A DNA stretch of 64,000 bases from GCA-2716065 sp036123135. Lineage in GTDB: Bacteria; Bacteroidota; Bacteroidia; Flavobacteriales_D; Parvicellaceae. The position numbers and the translations under genes are program-made. The notes below the pieces were generated by a model. That model was given only the letters and a program-made list of their open reading frames with translations. It did not search any database and was not told the DNA's origin. The stretch spans positions 1 to 64,000 of the forward strand of contig JAZADZ010000102.1 of NCBI GenBank assembly GCA_036123135.1, read 5' to 3'. Below, piece after piece: positions 9,154 to 16,690 of this stretch (the stretch's first letter is position 1; each line of letters begins with the position of its first letter).

Positions 9154-9182
9154 GTACAGCGATACATTCAAAAGTAAATTTG
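9152..9182 (+). promoter_or_regulatory. Bacteroidota promoter of the DUF4856-imelysin cluster
   Basis: TTG (9152-9154), 20 bp, then TAAATTTG (9175-9182): both boxes at the spacing typical of Bacteroidota housekeeping promoters. The expected start near 9189 leaves a leader of about 33 nt before the ATG at 9222. Confidence 0.7.
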
Positions 9183-9221
9183 CACAAAATTTAACACCAA
9201 ATACTAATTATTACTAAAACT

Positions 9222-10412
9222 ATGAAATTTTCAAAAAACACAATTTTAGTTGCTACAGGTTTACTATTTGTACTCTCTGGATGTAAAAAAGAAGGATGTA
9301 CTGATCCACTTGCAGACAACTACAATGAAGATGCAAAAACTGATGACGGTTCTTGTGAGTATTCTTATAATGTTCCTTCAACATATGAGTTTACTGATGC
9401 AGATGGCAACAATACCGTATCTTACAGTGGACAAACGGCAAGAATGGATATGCTTTCTGAAATGACTTCTTACCTAAAAACTGCCAACAACAACGGAACA
9501 GCTTTAGATGCTGCAACATTACTTGCTATGTACGATAATTCTTACACAGGATGGTCAGATGCAGGTCTTGTTGGAAATGGTAAGCAATTAAAAAGTAAAA
9601 CTGCTTTAGGAGATGCTGCTATTCAAGCTCAATTTGAAACATGGATGAATGATGCTGCTGCAGCTTCACCAGATCAAACTGGAGGATATCTTCAAAACGC
9701 TGACGGAGTTGAATGGACGCAACTTATCGAAAAAGGATTAATGAGTGCTTGTTTTATCAGCCAAATGACTGGAAACTACCTAGCTGGTATTGCTTCAGAT
9801 GACAACACAACTGCTTCTGATCCTGACAACGGCAAATACTATACTTCAATGGAGCATCACTGGGATGAAGCATATGGATATTTTACTGATGCAACTGATT
9901 ATCCAACTAATGGTACCAACAGATTTTGGGGTAAATATGCAAACAATACGTTAGAGTCTGTAATTGGTTCTGCTACAAATATTGCTAACGCATTCAGAAC
10001 TGGTAGAGCTGCCATTGCCGCTGACAGAATTAATCCAGGTGCTGGATTTACTGAAGATGCAATTGCTCAAGCTGCAATTATTACAACTGAAGCTCAGAGA
10101 ATGGTTGCTGGAATGGCAATTCATTACTTGAACGCTACAAAGCAAAAAGTTGCTGACGGAGAATCTCAAAACAAAGTATGTCACTACCTTTCTGAGGCTT
10201 GGGCATTTATTTACGGTATTCAATTTGTTGAAGGATCACCAATGACTTCTACAGAAATTATGGGAATTCTTGTTGATGGAATGCCAGGTGGATACCCAGC
10301 GATTAATGACAACTTCTACGGATTTGCACAAAGCACAATGTCTGTAAATGCAGTTATCGATGTTATCGCAAATGCGCACGGATTCACTCAATCAGAAAGA
10401 GAGAACCTTTAA
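9222..10412 (+). CDS. DUF4856 domain lipoprotein of an iron-uptake-type cluster
   Basis: A 396-aa protein with a lipoprotein signal peptide (lipobox VLSGC, Cys21). A short Cys-framed module follows (residues 26-47, CTDPLADNY...DDGSCEY), then a helical domain resembling DUF4856 (TGYSGWSD-like and GNGKQL motifs, AHGFTQSERENL end). The aromatic and acidic residues around YTSMEHHWDEAYGYF and TNRFWGKY are typical of the family. Such proteins occur beside imelysins and TonB receptors, which suggests a periplasmic or outer-membrane iron-handling role; direct function is unknown. It is first in a same-strand cluster, with a strong hairpin between it and the imelysin gene. The encoded helical region is Ala-rich and well expressed-looking. 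Confidence 0.8.
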   Translation: MKFSKNTILVATGLLFVLSGCKKEGCTDPLADNYNEDAKTDDGSCEYSYNVPSTYEFTDADGNNTVSYSGQTARMDMLSEMTSYLKTANNNGTALDAATLLAMYDNSYTGWSDAGLVGNGKQLKSKTALGDAAIQAQFETWMNDAAAASPDQTGGYLQNADGVEWTQLIEKGLMSACFISQMTGNYLAGIASDDNTTASDPDNGKYYTSMEHHWDEAYGYFTDATDYPTNGTNRFWGKYANNTLESVIGSATNIANAFRTGRAAIAADRINPGAGFTEDAIAQAAIITTEAQRMVAGMAIHYLNATKQKVADGESQNKVCHYLSEAWAFIYGIQFVEGSPMTSTEIMGILVDGMPGGYPAINDNFYGFAQSTMSVNAVIDVIANAHGFTQSERENL

Positions 10413-10436
10413 TATCAACCTAATATTAGTTAATTT

Positions 10437-10465
10437 TACACCTGTGGGAGATGCCCACAGGTGTA
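10437..10465 (+). terminator. 12-bp perfect stem-loop between DUF4856 and imelysin genes
   Basis: Arms 10437-10448 and 10454-10465 pair perfectly around a 5-nt loop, with a GC-rich core (CCTGTGGG/CCCACAGG). An AT-rich run (ATTTAAATTTT) follows, not a clean T tract. It is probably a partial terminator or mRNA-stabilising hairpin that makes expression of the first gene higher than that of the genes downstream. Confidence 0.65.
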
Positions 10466-10480
10466 TTTAAATTTTAAATC

Positions 10481-11671
10481 ATGTTAAAGCTTATATCACT
10501 GTTCAAAAAAAACGTAGTCATCAAATCTTCAATTGTTTTGGTGATTTTTGCATTTAATGGATGTAAAAAAGGATGTACGGACCCATTGGCATTAAACTAC
10601 GACCCAAATGCTAAAAAAGAAGATCAATCCTGTGAATATGAAAGCTTTAATAAACAAGGTCTTTTAGACAACCTCGCGAACTCCTTTATCTTACCATCAG
10701 TTGAAGCCTACAAAACAAACGTAGATAACCTACATACAGCCTCAACTTCATTTACTACAACACCCTCAGCATCAAACTTAACCACACTTAAAACAGCTTG
10801 GGAAACAGCATTATTAACATGGCAAGACATTGCTTTTCTAGATTTTGGACCAGCTGCTTACATTGTATTAAAAAGTCAGACCAACACTTATCCAACAGAT
10901 ACTGCGGGGATCAATTTAAATATAAGCTCTGGAAATTGGTTGCTTACAAGTGCAAGCTTCAACGACCAAAAAGGGTTTCAGGCACTAGATTATCTTTTAC
11001 ACATGCCTGGAAAAACAGATCAGCAAATTGTTGATTATTACACTACAACATCTAATGCTTCCTCTTACCTAAATGAAGTAACACAAGACCTAGTTACCAA
11101 TGCAACCTACATTCACAATCAATGGAATTCCTCTTACAAAGACGACTTTATCAACAATAATGAGTCTAATGCTCAAGGAAGCTCTGTTAGTGATGTGGTA
11201 AATGCACTTAATCTTCATTATGAATATTATCTTCGAAGAGGAAAGATTGGTCTTCCTTTAGGAGTATTCAATGGTTTTACTCAGCAACCTATGCCCGAAT
11301 TGGTAGAATGTTACTATTATGGTCAATCACTTCCATTTGCCATAAGAGCTGTAGAATCTTTACAAAAATTCATGAACGGTTGTAATTATTTAATTCCAGA
11401 AGAAAATAACCTTGGACTTGACGATTACATGAATTTTACCAATGCACAACAGGCAGGTTCTCCCCTTTCTGAAGTCATCGATAACCAATTTTCCGAAATC
11501 ATTGCTGGTTTAAATGGACTAAGCGATCCACTCAGCAACGAAGTTGTTGTTAACAATGCTCAAGGAAATGTTGTTTACGACAAACTTCAACAGCTTGTTC
11601 CACTAATTAAAGTGGATATGACTTCCGCATTAGGTGTCCTAATTACGTATCAAGATAATGATGGGGATTAA
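10481..11671 (+). CDS. Imelysin-family lipoprotein (iron-uptake component)
   Basis: A 396-aa lipoprotein (lipobox FNGC, Cys28) with the same Cys-framed module as the gene upstream (GCTDPLALNY...QSCEY, residues 31-53), then an imelysin (M75-like) all-helical domain: TLKTAWETALLTWQDIAFLDFGPA, GFQALDYLLHMPG, and a second half ending in the LP/LV helix. Imelysin-like proteins (EfeO, IrpA, Bacteroides homologues) act in periplasmic iron acquisition. The usual GxHxxE motif corresponds here to G-F-Q-A-L-D (165-170), so His and Glu are replaced by Gln and Asp. It overlaps the HTTM gene by 14 bp, indicating translational coupling. Confidence 0.85.
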   Translation: MLKLISLFKKNVVIKSSIVLVIFAFNGCKKGCTDPLALNYDPNAKKEDQSCEYESFNKQGLLDNLANSFILPSVEAYKTNVDNLHTASTSFTTTPSASNLTTLKTAWETALLTWQDIAFLDFGPAAYIVLKSQTNTYPTDTAGINLNISSGNWLLTSASFNDQKGFQALDYLLHMPGKTDQQIVDYYTTTSNASSYLNEVTQDLVTNATYIHNQWNSSYKDDFINNNESNAQGSSVSDVVNALNLHYEYYLRRGKIGLPLGVFNGFTQQPMPELVECYYYGQSLPFAIRAVESLQKFMNGCNYLIPEENNLGLDDYMNFTNAQQAGSPLSEVIDNQFSEIIAGLNGLSDPLSNEVVVNNAQGNVVYDKLQQLVPLIKVDMTSALGVLITYQDNDGD

Positions 11672-13043
11672 TAGGTGGTTTCATCTTTTAATTAACCAAC
11701 AAAGCAATATAGCTCCTCTTGTTGTCTTCAGAATAATTTTTGGAGCAATGATGTTTGGTAGCACGCTAAGATTCATTCTCAAGGGATGGGTAGAAGAACT
11801 ATACATTAATCCAACTTATTTTTTCACGTATTATGGTTTCGATTGGATAAAACCATTGAACGAAAATGGCATGTATGCTATTTTCGGGCTCATGTTGATT
11901 AGCTCTATTTTTATTCTCTTTGGATTTTTATATAGAATCAATATTCTTGTTTTCTTTATTGTATTCACTTATGTAGAGCTAATCGACAAAACCAATTATT
12001 TAAACCACTACTATTTTGTAAGCTTAATTGCCTTTATATTAATTTTTCTTCCAGCACACCGCTTATTCTCATTGGATGTATTTTTTGGTATTTGCAAAAA
12101 AAAATTCTCAGTCCCAATATGGTCAATAAATGTGATTAAACTTCAAATTGGATTGGTCTATTTTTTTGCAGGAATTGCTAAACTGAATTATCACTGGTTA
12201 ATAGAGGCACAACCATTGACTAATTGGCTAAAACACCAATGGGAATTCCCACTAATTGGTGAATTTTTAACCCAAGACTATGTTGCCTTTTTGTTCAGTT
12301 GGGGTGGTGCTCTATTTGACTTAACAATCTTTTTTATTTTGATAAATAGTAGTCTACGGATCTATGGTTATGTTCTTGTAGTACTATTTCATTTGATGAC
12401 CTCAATTATGTTTCCAATTGGAGTATTTCCACTTGTTATGATTTGTAGTACTTTAATTTTCTTTTCTGCCGAATTTCATTCAAAAATTATTGCTTTCATT
12501 TCAGCAGCTATTTTTCAGAAAGAACTTACACCAACTAGTAAGACAATTCATTCCCCCTATCAAAATCAAACTTTCCTCAAAGTTTTGTTCACCTGCTTTA
12601 TATGTGTTCAATTACTTTTACCATTGAGATACCTACTTTACCCAGGTAAACTTTTCTGGACAGAGCAAGGATATAGATTTAGTTGGCGAGTAATGTTAAT
12701 TGAAAAAGCAGGATACACACAATTTTACATCCATGAACCAGTGAAAAATAGAAAAATGCTTGTTCAAAATTGTGATTACTTAACTCCGCAACAGGAAAAA
12801 ATGATGTCTACACAGCCAGATATGATTCTTCAATTTGCAAAGTACCTGAATAAAGTTTATAGTGATACTATTATTATTGAGGGTAATGAAAGAATACAAC
12901 TTCAAAATCCTAAAGTAACTGCAGATGTAAGAGTTAGTTTGTTTAATAAAGGAAATAGAGTATTTATTGATCCAACTGTAGATTTATCTAAGCAACAAAG
13001 GGGTTTCAGTCACAAAGAATGGATAGTAAATTATGAGAATTAA
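11658..13043 (+). CDS. HTTM membrane protein, vitamin-K-dependent gamma-carboxylase homologue
   Basis: A 461-aa protein with about eight or nine hydrophobic segments in its first 330 residues and a soluble C-terminal tail. It resembles human gamma-glutamyl carboxylase over a long stretch: KTNYLNHYYF (111-120) aligns with the NKTSWNNHSYL region holding the important His160, and YFFAGIAKLNYHW (168-180) aligns with the YFIAGxKKLDADW region holding catalytic Lys218. The equivalents here are His117 and Lys175. Later WGGALFDLTIFF and LFHLMTSIMFPIGVFP match the next helices. Known bacterial HTTM proteins are mostly uncharacterised. It overlaps the imelysin gene upstream and the TonB receptor downstream, so it is part of the same operon. 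Substrate and activity are unknown. Confidence 0.8.
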   Translation: MMGINRWFHLLINQQSNIAPLVVFRIIFGAMMFGSTLRFILKGWVEELYINPTYFFTYYGFDWIKPLNENGMYAIFGLMLISSIFILFGFLYRINILVFFIVFTYVELIDKTNYLNHYYFVSLIAFILIFLPAHRLFSLDVFFGICKKKFSVPIWSINVIKLQIGLVYFFAGIAKLNYHWLIEAQPLTNWLKHQWEFPLIGEFLTQDYVAFLFSWGGALFDLTIFFILINSSLRIYGYVLVVLFHLMTSIMFPIGVFPLVMICSTLIFFSAEFHSKIIAFISAAIFQKELTPTSKTIHSPYQNQTFLKVLFTCFICVQLLLPLRYLLYPGKLFWTEQGYRFSWRVMLIEKAGYTQFYIHEPVKNRKMLVQNCDYLTPQQEKMMSTQPDMILQFAKYLNKVYSDTIIIEGNERIQLQNPKVTADVRVSLFNKGNRVFIDPTVDLSKQQRGFSHKEWIVNYEN

Positions 13044-15501
13044 TCTTACCATACTTTTATCGCTGTTAATTTCGATTGGTTTGTATGCTCAAGAAACAGG
13101 CAAAATTTCTGGATATATATTTAACAATGATCAAAAGAAACTTTCCTATTCAAGCATCACAGTCTTTGATGTCGAAACAAAAAAATCGTTTACAATATAT
13201 TCCAATGAAAATGGATATTTTTTAACTCCCAGCATAAAACATGGATTATACAAATTAACCTATTTCGCATACGGATACGATAAAAAAATTGATACTGTAG
13301 AGCTTAAATCAAAGCTTGTTAACCTAAACATAAGTCTATCAACCATTTCATATGATTTAAATGAAGTTGTTGTTAAAAATTCAGACTATAGCAACTTTCA
13401 AACCAGAAAATTAAAAGCTATTGAGGGAGTAATGATAACTCAAGGCAAAAAATCAGAGGCTATTGATGTTGAAAATACAGATGCCAATAAGGCTACTAAT
13501 TTAAGTCGGCAAATTTATGGTAAAATACCTGGACTGAACATTTGGGAAAGCGATGGAGCTGGAATCCAAATAGGACTAGGTGGAAGAGGTCTAAATCCAA
13601 GTCGGAATTCCAATTTTAATACGCGTCAGAACGGTTACGATATCAGTGCAGATGCATTGGGTTATCCAGAAAGTTATTACACTCCTCCATCTGAGGCAGT
13701 GGAAGAAATTCAGCTAATAAGAGGCGCCGCTTCTCTTCAGTTTGGACCTCAGTTTGGTGGTCTAATTAATTTCAAACTGAAAGAAGCTAATCCGAATAAA
13801 CCAATCGAGCTAATTGCCAGGCACACTGTAGGTTCATTCGGCTTAAACAACTCTTTTGTTAGTCTTGGAGGAACAAATTCGAGGTGGAAATATTACGGAT
13901 ATTGTAATTACAAATTCGGCAACGATTTCAGACCAAATTCTGATTTTGAAGCCATTCATGGGCACATTAACATCAAAAGACAACTCAATGAACGAACTTC
14001 CGTTAGCTTTGAATTTACTAAAATGTATTATCTAGCTCATCAGCCTGGAGGATTAACCGATAATGCATTTTTGAGCGATCCAGATTCTTCTGTTCGCAGC
14101 AGAAATTGGTTTCAAATTGATTGGAACCTTGCTGCATTGCAATTCGATTATGAAATTAATTCCAACACTAAGGTAAACTCAAGAACTTTTGGACTAATTG
14201 CAACAAGAAACTCATTGGGTTATTTAGACAATATTAGCAGGATTGATCCTTATGATATTGGTGATACAGCAGCAGCAAGAGACCTAATTTTCAGTGACTT
14301 TCAAAATATTGGAAATGAGACCCGTTTAGTTCACTTGTATGAGCCATTCAAACTTCCATGGGCTTTTGTGGTTGGAGTGCGTGCATACAGGGGTCAAAAC
14401 AACAGTATTCAGGGAGATGGAAATACGGATACAGGTCCTGATTTTTATTTTATTGAAAATGCAGAAAATATGGATTCTTCCTATTCTGTAGAAAGTAATT
14501 ACCGATTTCCCAGCTTTAACTTGTCAGCCTTTGCTGAACATATTTTTAACATCACTAGTAAATTAAGCATTACTCCAGGTATTCGATACGAATACATCTC
14601 AACATCTGCTAATGGAAAATATAGAGAACAACAAGCAGATTTGGCTGGAAATATTATTTACGATACAGTTTATAGTGTACAAAAAAATCAAAATCGAGGA
14701 TTTATAATTGGTGGAATTGGGTTGAATTATAAGCTAAAAGATTACATAGAGCTGTACGCTAATTTATCTCAAAACTACAGAAGCATCAATTTTGCAGATA
14801 TGCAGATTACCAACCCAAATTTTAAAATTGACCCAATTCTTCAAGACGAAAGAGGTTTCAATGCAGATTTGGGTATACGAGGACAAATTGAAAACAAACT
14901 TTATTTTGATGCATCCATTTTCACTCTTTTTTACAATAATAGAATTGGAACTACGCTTCAAATTGACACCAGTTTATTTCGCCCTTTTCAGTATAGAACG
15001 AACATTTCACAGTCAAGAACATATGGTTTTGAAATGATGATTGAAGCAGATTGGCTAAAAATCTTTTTAAAAAATAACGCTGATAAAAAATTTAGCACTT
15101 TTGTTAACTTTTCCTACAACGATGCCAAATACATTAACTCGGACGAACCAGCATTTGAAAACAAACTTGTTGAACTTGTTCCACCTGTTGTTCTAAGAGC
15201 AGGATTTACATTTGGAATTAACACTTTTTCAATTTCGTTTCAATATAGCTACACCGACGAACACTTTTCAGATGCTACCAATGCAATAAGCGTATCGAAC
15301 GCAGTGATAGGTATTATTCCATCTTACACAACCATGGATGTTTCTGCAAAATATTCCTTCAAAAAATTTCAACTAGAAGCAGGACTTAATAACCTCACCA
15401 ATGAAAGTTATTTTACAAGAAGAGCAAGTGGTTATCCAGGGCCTGGAATTCTACCTTCGCCTCCAAGAAATTTTTACATTGGAATTCAACTTAAACTTTA
15501 G
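13033..15501 (+). CDS. TonB-dependent outer-membrane receptor, FecA-like
   Basis: An 822-aa protein: signal peptide (MRINLTILLSLLISIGLYAQ), a carboxypeptidase-regulatory-like beta domain (about 22-105), a plug domain (about 115-245) and a 22-strand barrel ending IGIQLKL. The plug holds RGLNPSRNSNFNTRQNGYDI, ADALGYPESYYTPP and IRGAASLQFGPQFGGLINF, the signature of the Fe(III)-dicitrate receptor FecA group. It should import a ferric complex across the outer membrane with TonB-ExbBD energy. It overlaps the HTTM gene by 11 bp. No N-terminal FecR-signalling domain is present, and no fecI/fecR genes are nearby, so regulation must be by another route, possibly the palindrome upstream of the cluster. 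Confidence 0.92.
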   Translation: MRINLTILLSLLISIGLYAQETGKISGYIFNNDQKKLSYSSITVFDVETKKSFTIYSNENGYFLTPSIKHGLYKLTYFAYGYDKKIDTVELKSKLVNLNISLSTISYDLNEVVVKNSDYSNFQTRKLKAIEGVMITQGKKSEAIDVENTDANKATNLSRQIYGKIPGLNIWESDGAGIQIGLGGRGLNPSRNSNFNTRQNGYDISADALGYPESYYTPPSEAVEEIQLIRGAASLQFGPQFGGLINFKLKEANPNKPIELIARHTVGSFGLNNSFVSLGGTNSRWKYYGYCNYKFGNDFRPNSDFEAIHGHINIKRQLNERTSVSFEFTKMYYLAHQPGGLTDNAFLSDPDSSVRSRNWFQIDWNLAALQFDYEINSNTKVNSRTFGLIATRNSLGYLDNISRIDPYDIGDTAAARDLIFSDFQNIGNETRLVHLYEPFKLPWAFVVGVRAYRGQNNSIQGDGNTDTGPDFYFIENAENMDSSYSVESNYRFPSFNLSAFAEHIFNITSKLSITPGIRYEYISTSANGKYREQQADLAGNIIYDTVYSVQKNQNRGFIIGGIGLNYKLKDYIELYANLSQNYRSINFADMQITNPNFKIDPILQDERGFNADLGIRGQIENKLYFDASIFTLFYNNRIGTTLQIDTSLFRPFQYRTNISQSRTYGFEMMIEADWLKIFLKNNADKKFSTFVNFSYNDAKYINSDEPAFENKLVELVPPVVLRAGFTFGINTFSISFQYSYTDEHFSDATNAISVSNAVIGIIPSYTTMDVSAKYSFKKFQLEAGLNNLTNESYFTRRASGYPGPGILPSPPRNFYIGIQLKL

Positions 15502-15521
15502 ATTATACCCTATTTAAGGTA

Positions 15522-15552
15522 TTGTCAAAAACTGGTAGTGATTCTAAATTTG
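15522..15552 (+). promoter_or_regulatory. Promoter of the hemerythrin-like gene
   Basis: TTG (15522-15524), 20 bp, then TAAATTTG (15545-15552). The predicted start near 15559 lies downstream of a possible GTG at 15538 and upstream of the ATG at 15589, which decides the start of the gene. Confidence 0.65.
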
Positions 15553-15588
15553 TTATCTAGAAATATTCTAAATAACACCTTGCAAGTA

Positions 15589-16308
15589 ATGATAAGCATT
15601 AAGAATAGTCCTACTGAAATTCTAAAAATTAATAAACAAAACGAACACATCCTCAATCGTTATGATATTCCTCATAAGTCAAAAAAATCGATTGAAAAAA
15701 CAAGCTATAAAAAAGACATCAACCCAAATTTTATTGTAGATGTTCTAAATTCTTTTGAAAACACTGAGTCCATAGATCACAAGGTTTTCATTAAATATAG
15801 AGTTCCTCTTATTATAGACTATCTTGAAAAGTCACATTTTTACTACAGAACCAAACGTTTACCAGAAATTGAACAAAACATTTACAACCTAATAACAAAA
15901 TTTGAAGATAAAAAACCTTTGTTGTATCTCTTTCATTATTTTTTTAAAGTCTATCAAAACGAGCTATGTAAGCATTTTAAGGAGGAAGAGCAAAAGGTAT
16001 TCCCTTATGCACTTAATTTATACAATGCTGTATATTTTAAATCTAGAGCTGAACGAAACTTACTTAAAATTCAAAAGAAAAATGCCATTGCATTTATGAA
16101 AAATCACAGAAAACAAGAGAGTGACCTCAGGGTTCTGCACAAAGCAATTCTGAAATATTCACCTCCTGCCAATAACTTGTCTATTTATCAAATTATTCTC
16201 TCTCAACTAAAAAGCTTTCAGCAAGATTTAAATCTTCATGCAAGCATTGAAGAAAACGTATTAGAAACTAAATTAATATCATTAGAATCCTATTTGAATT
16301 TAAAATGA
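15589..16308 (+). CDS. Hemerythrin-like protein with ScdA-type N-terminal segment
   Basis: A 239-aa cytoplasmic protein. Residues 20-55 (ILNRYDIPHKSKKSIEK...) resemble the short N-terminal domain of ScdA/YtfE (RIC) proteins. A four-helix hemerythrin-like domain follows: IDYLEKSHFYYRTKRLPEIE, YQNELCKHFKEEEQKVFPYA, and the C-terminal LNLHASIEENVLETKL. The His and Glu residues of a di-iron site are present in these helices (SHFYY, KHFKEEE, LHASIEE). RIC-type proteins repair damaged Fe-S clusters or buffer iron and NO/O2. Own promoter upstream; it overlaps the next gene by 4 bp. Placed between a FecA-like receptor and an Nramp gene, an iron-sensing or storage role is a reasonable inference. Confidence 0.72.
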   Translation: MISIKNSPTEILKINKQNEHILNRYDIPHKSKKSIEKTSYKKDINPNFIVDVLNSFENTESIDHKVFIKYRVPLIIDYLEKSHFYYRTKRLPEIEQNIYNLITKFEDKKPLLYLFHYFFKVYQNELCKHFKEEEQKVFPYALNLYNAVYFKSRAERNLLKIQKKNAIAFMKNHRKQESDLRVLHKAILKYSPPANNLSIYQIILSQLKSFQQDLNLHASIEENVLETKLISLESYLNLK

Positions 16309-16652
16309 AAGATTTGAGAGAACACACGGAAAATCCGAACATTGTTTTGCATGAAAACAGCAGTGGATACATTGTTCAATGCCCTGAATGTGGAGAAATT
16401 TTAATTTCTTTTGGGAATGTCCTAACAAGTGTAAATGAAAACGGATTTAAAAACCTTCACAATGCACTAAACAACATTTTGAAAGAATTAGAGCTTCACA
16501 CTGTAGAAATGCACAGAGGAGAAAAAAAAGTTATTGTAGCCACGCCACTTGAAAATCTTAATCTTTCGTTTAACCCAGGTGATTTCGAAAATGTCATTGA
16601 ACTTTTTGACCAAGCAAAACTAATGCTAGAAATAAAAAATATCATAATCTAG
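16305..16652 (+). CDS. Small CPECGE protein, DUF6686-like
   Basis: A 115-aa soluble protein. After a short N-terminus it has YIVQCPECGEILISFGNVLTSV, a CxxC pair at the start of a beta segment, then a helical and a beta half (KKVIVATPLENLNLSFNPGDF). This arrangement resembles the DUF6686 family of Bacteroidota; the assignment is from memory and moderate. Only one CxxC is present, so a full four-Cys zinc site would need a second subunit or other ligands. It starts in the last codons of the hemerythrin-like gene (4-bp overlap), so the two are translated together. Function unknown. Confidence 0.6.
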   Translation: MKDLREHTENPNIVLHENSSGYIVQCPECGEILISFGNVLTSVNENGFKNLHNALNNILKELELHTVEMHRGEKKVIVATPLENLNLSFNPGDFENVIELFDQAKLMLEIKNIII

Positions 16653-16661
16653 TAATCTTTC

Positions 16662-16669
16662 TATTTTTG
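16662..16669 (+). promoter_or_regulatory. -7 element before the Nramp-like gene
   Basis: TATTTTTG matches TAnnTTTG 22 bp before the GTG start. No TTG lies at the right distance, so this is a weak promoter call, but it may give the transporter gene its own transcript. Confidence 0.35.
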
Positions 16670-16690
16670 GATAAATGGTAAATTAGCTGA

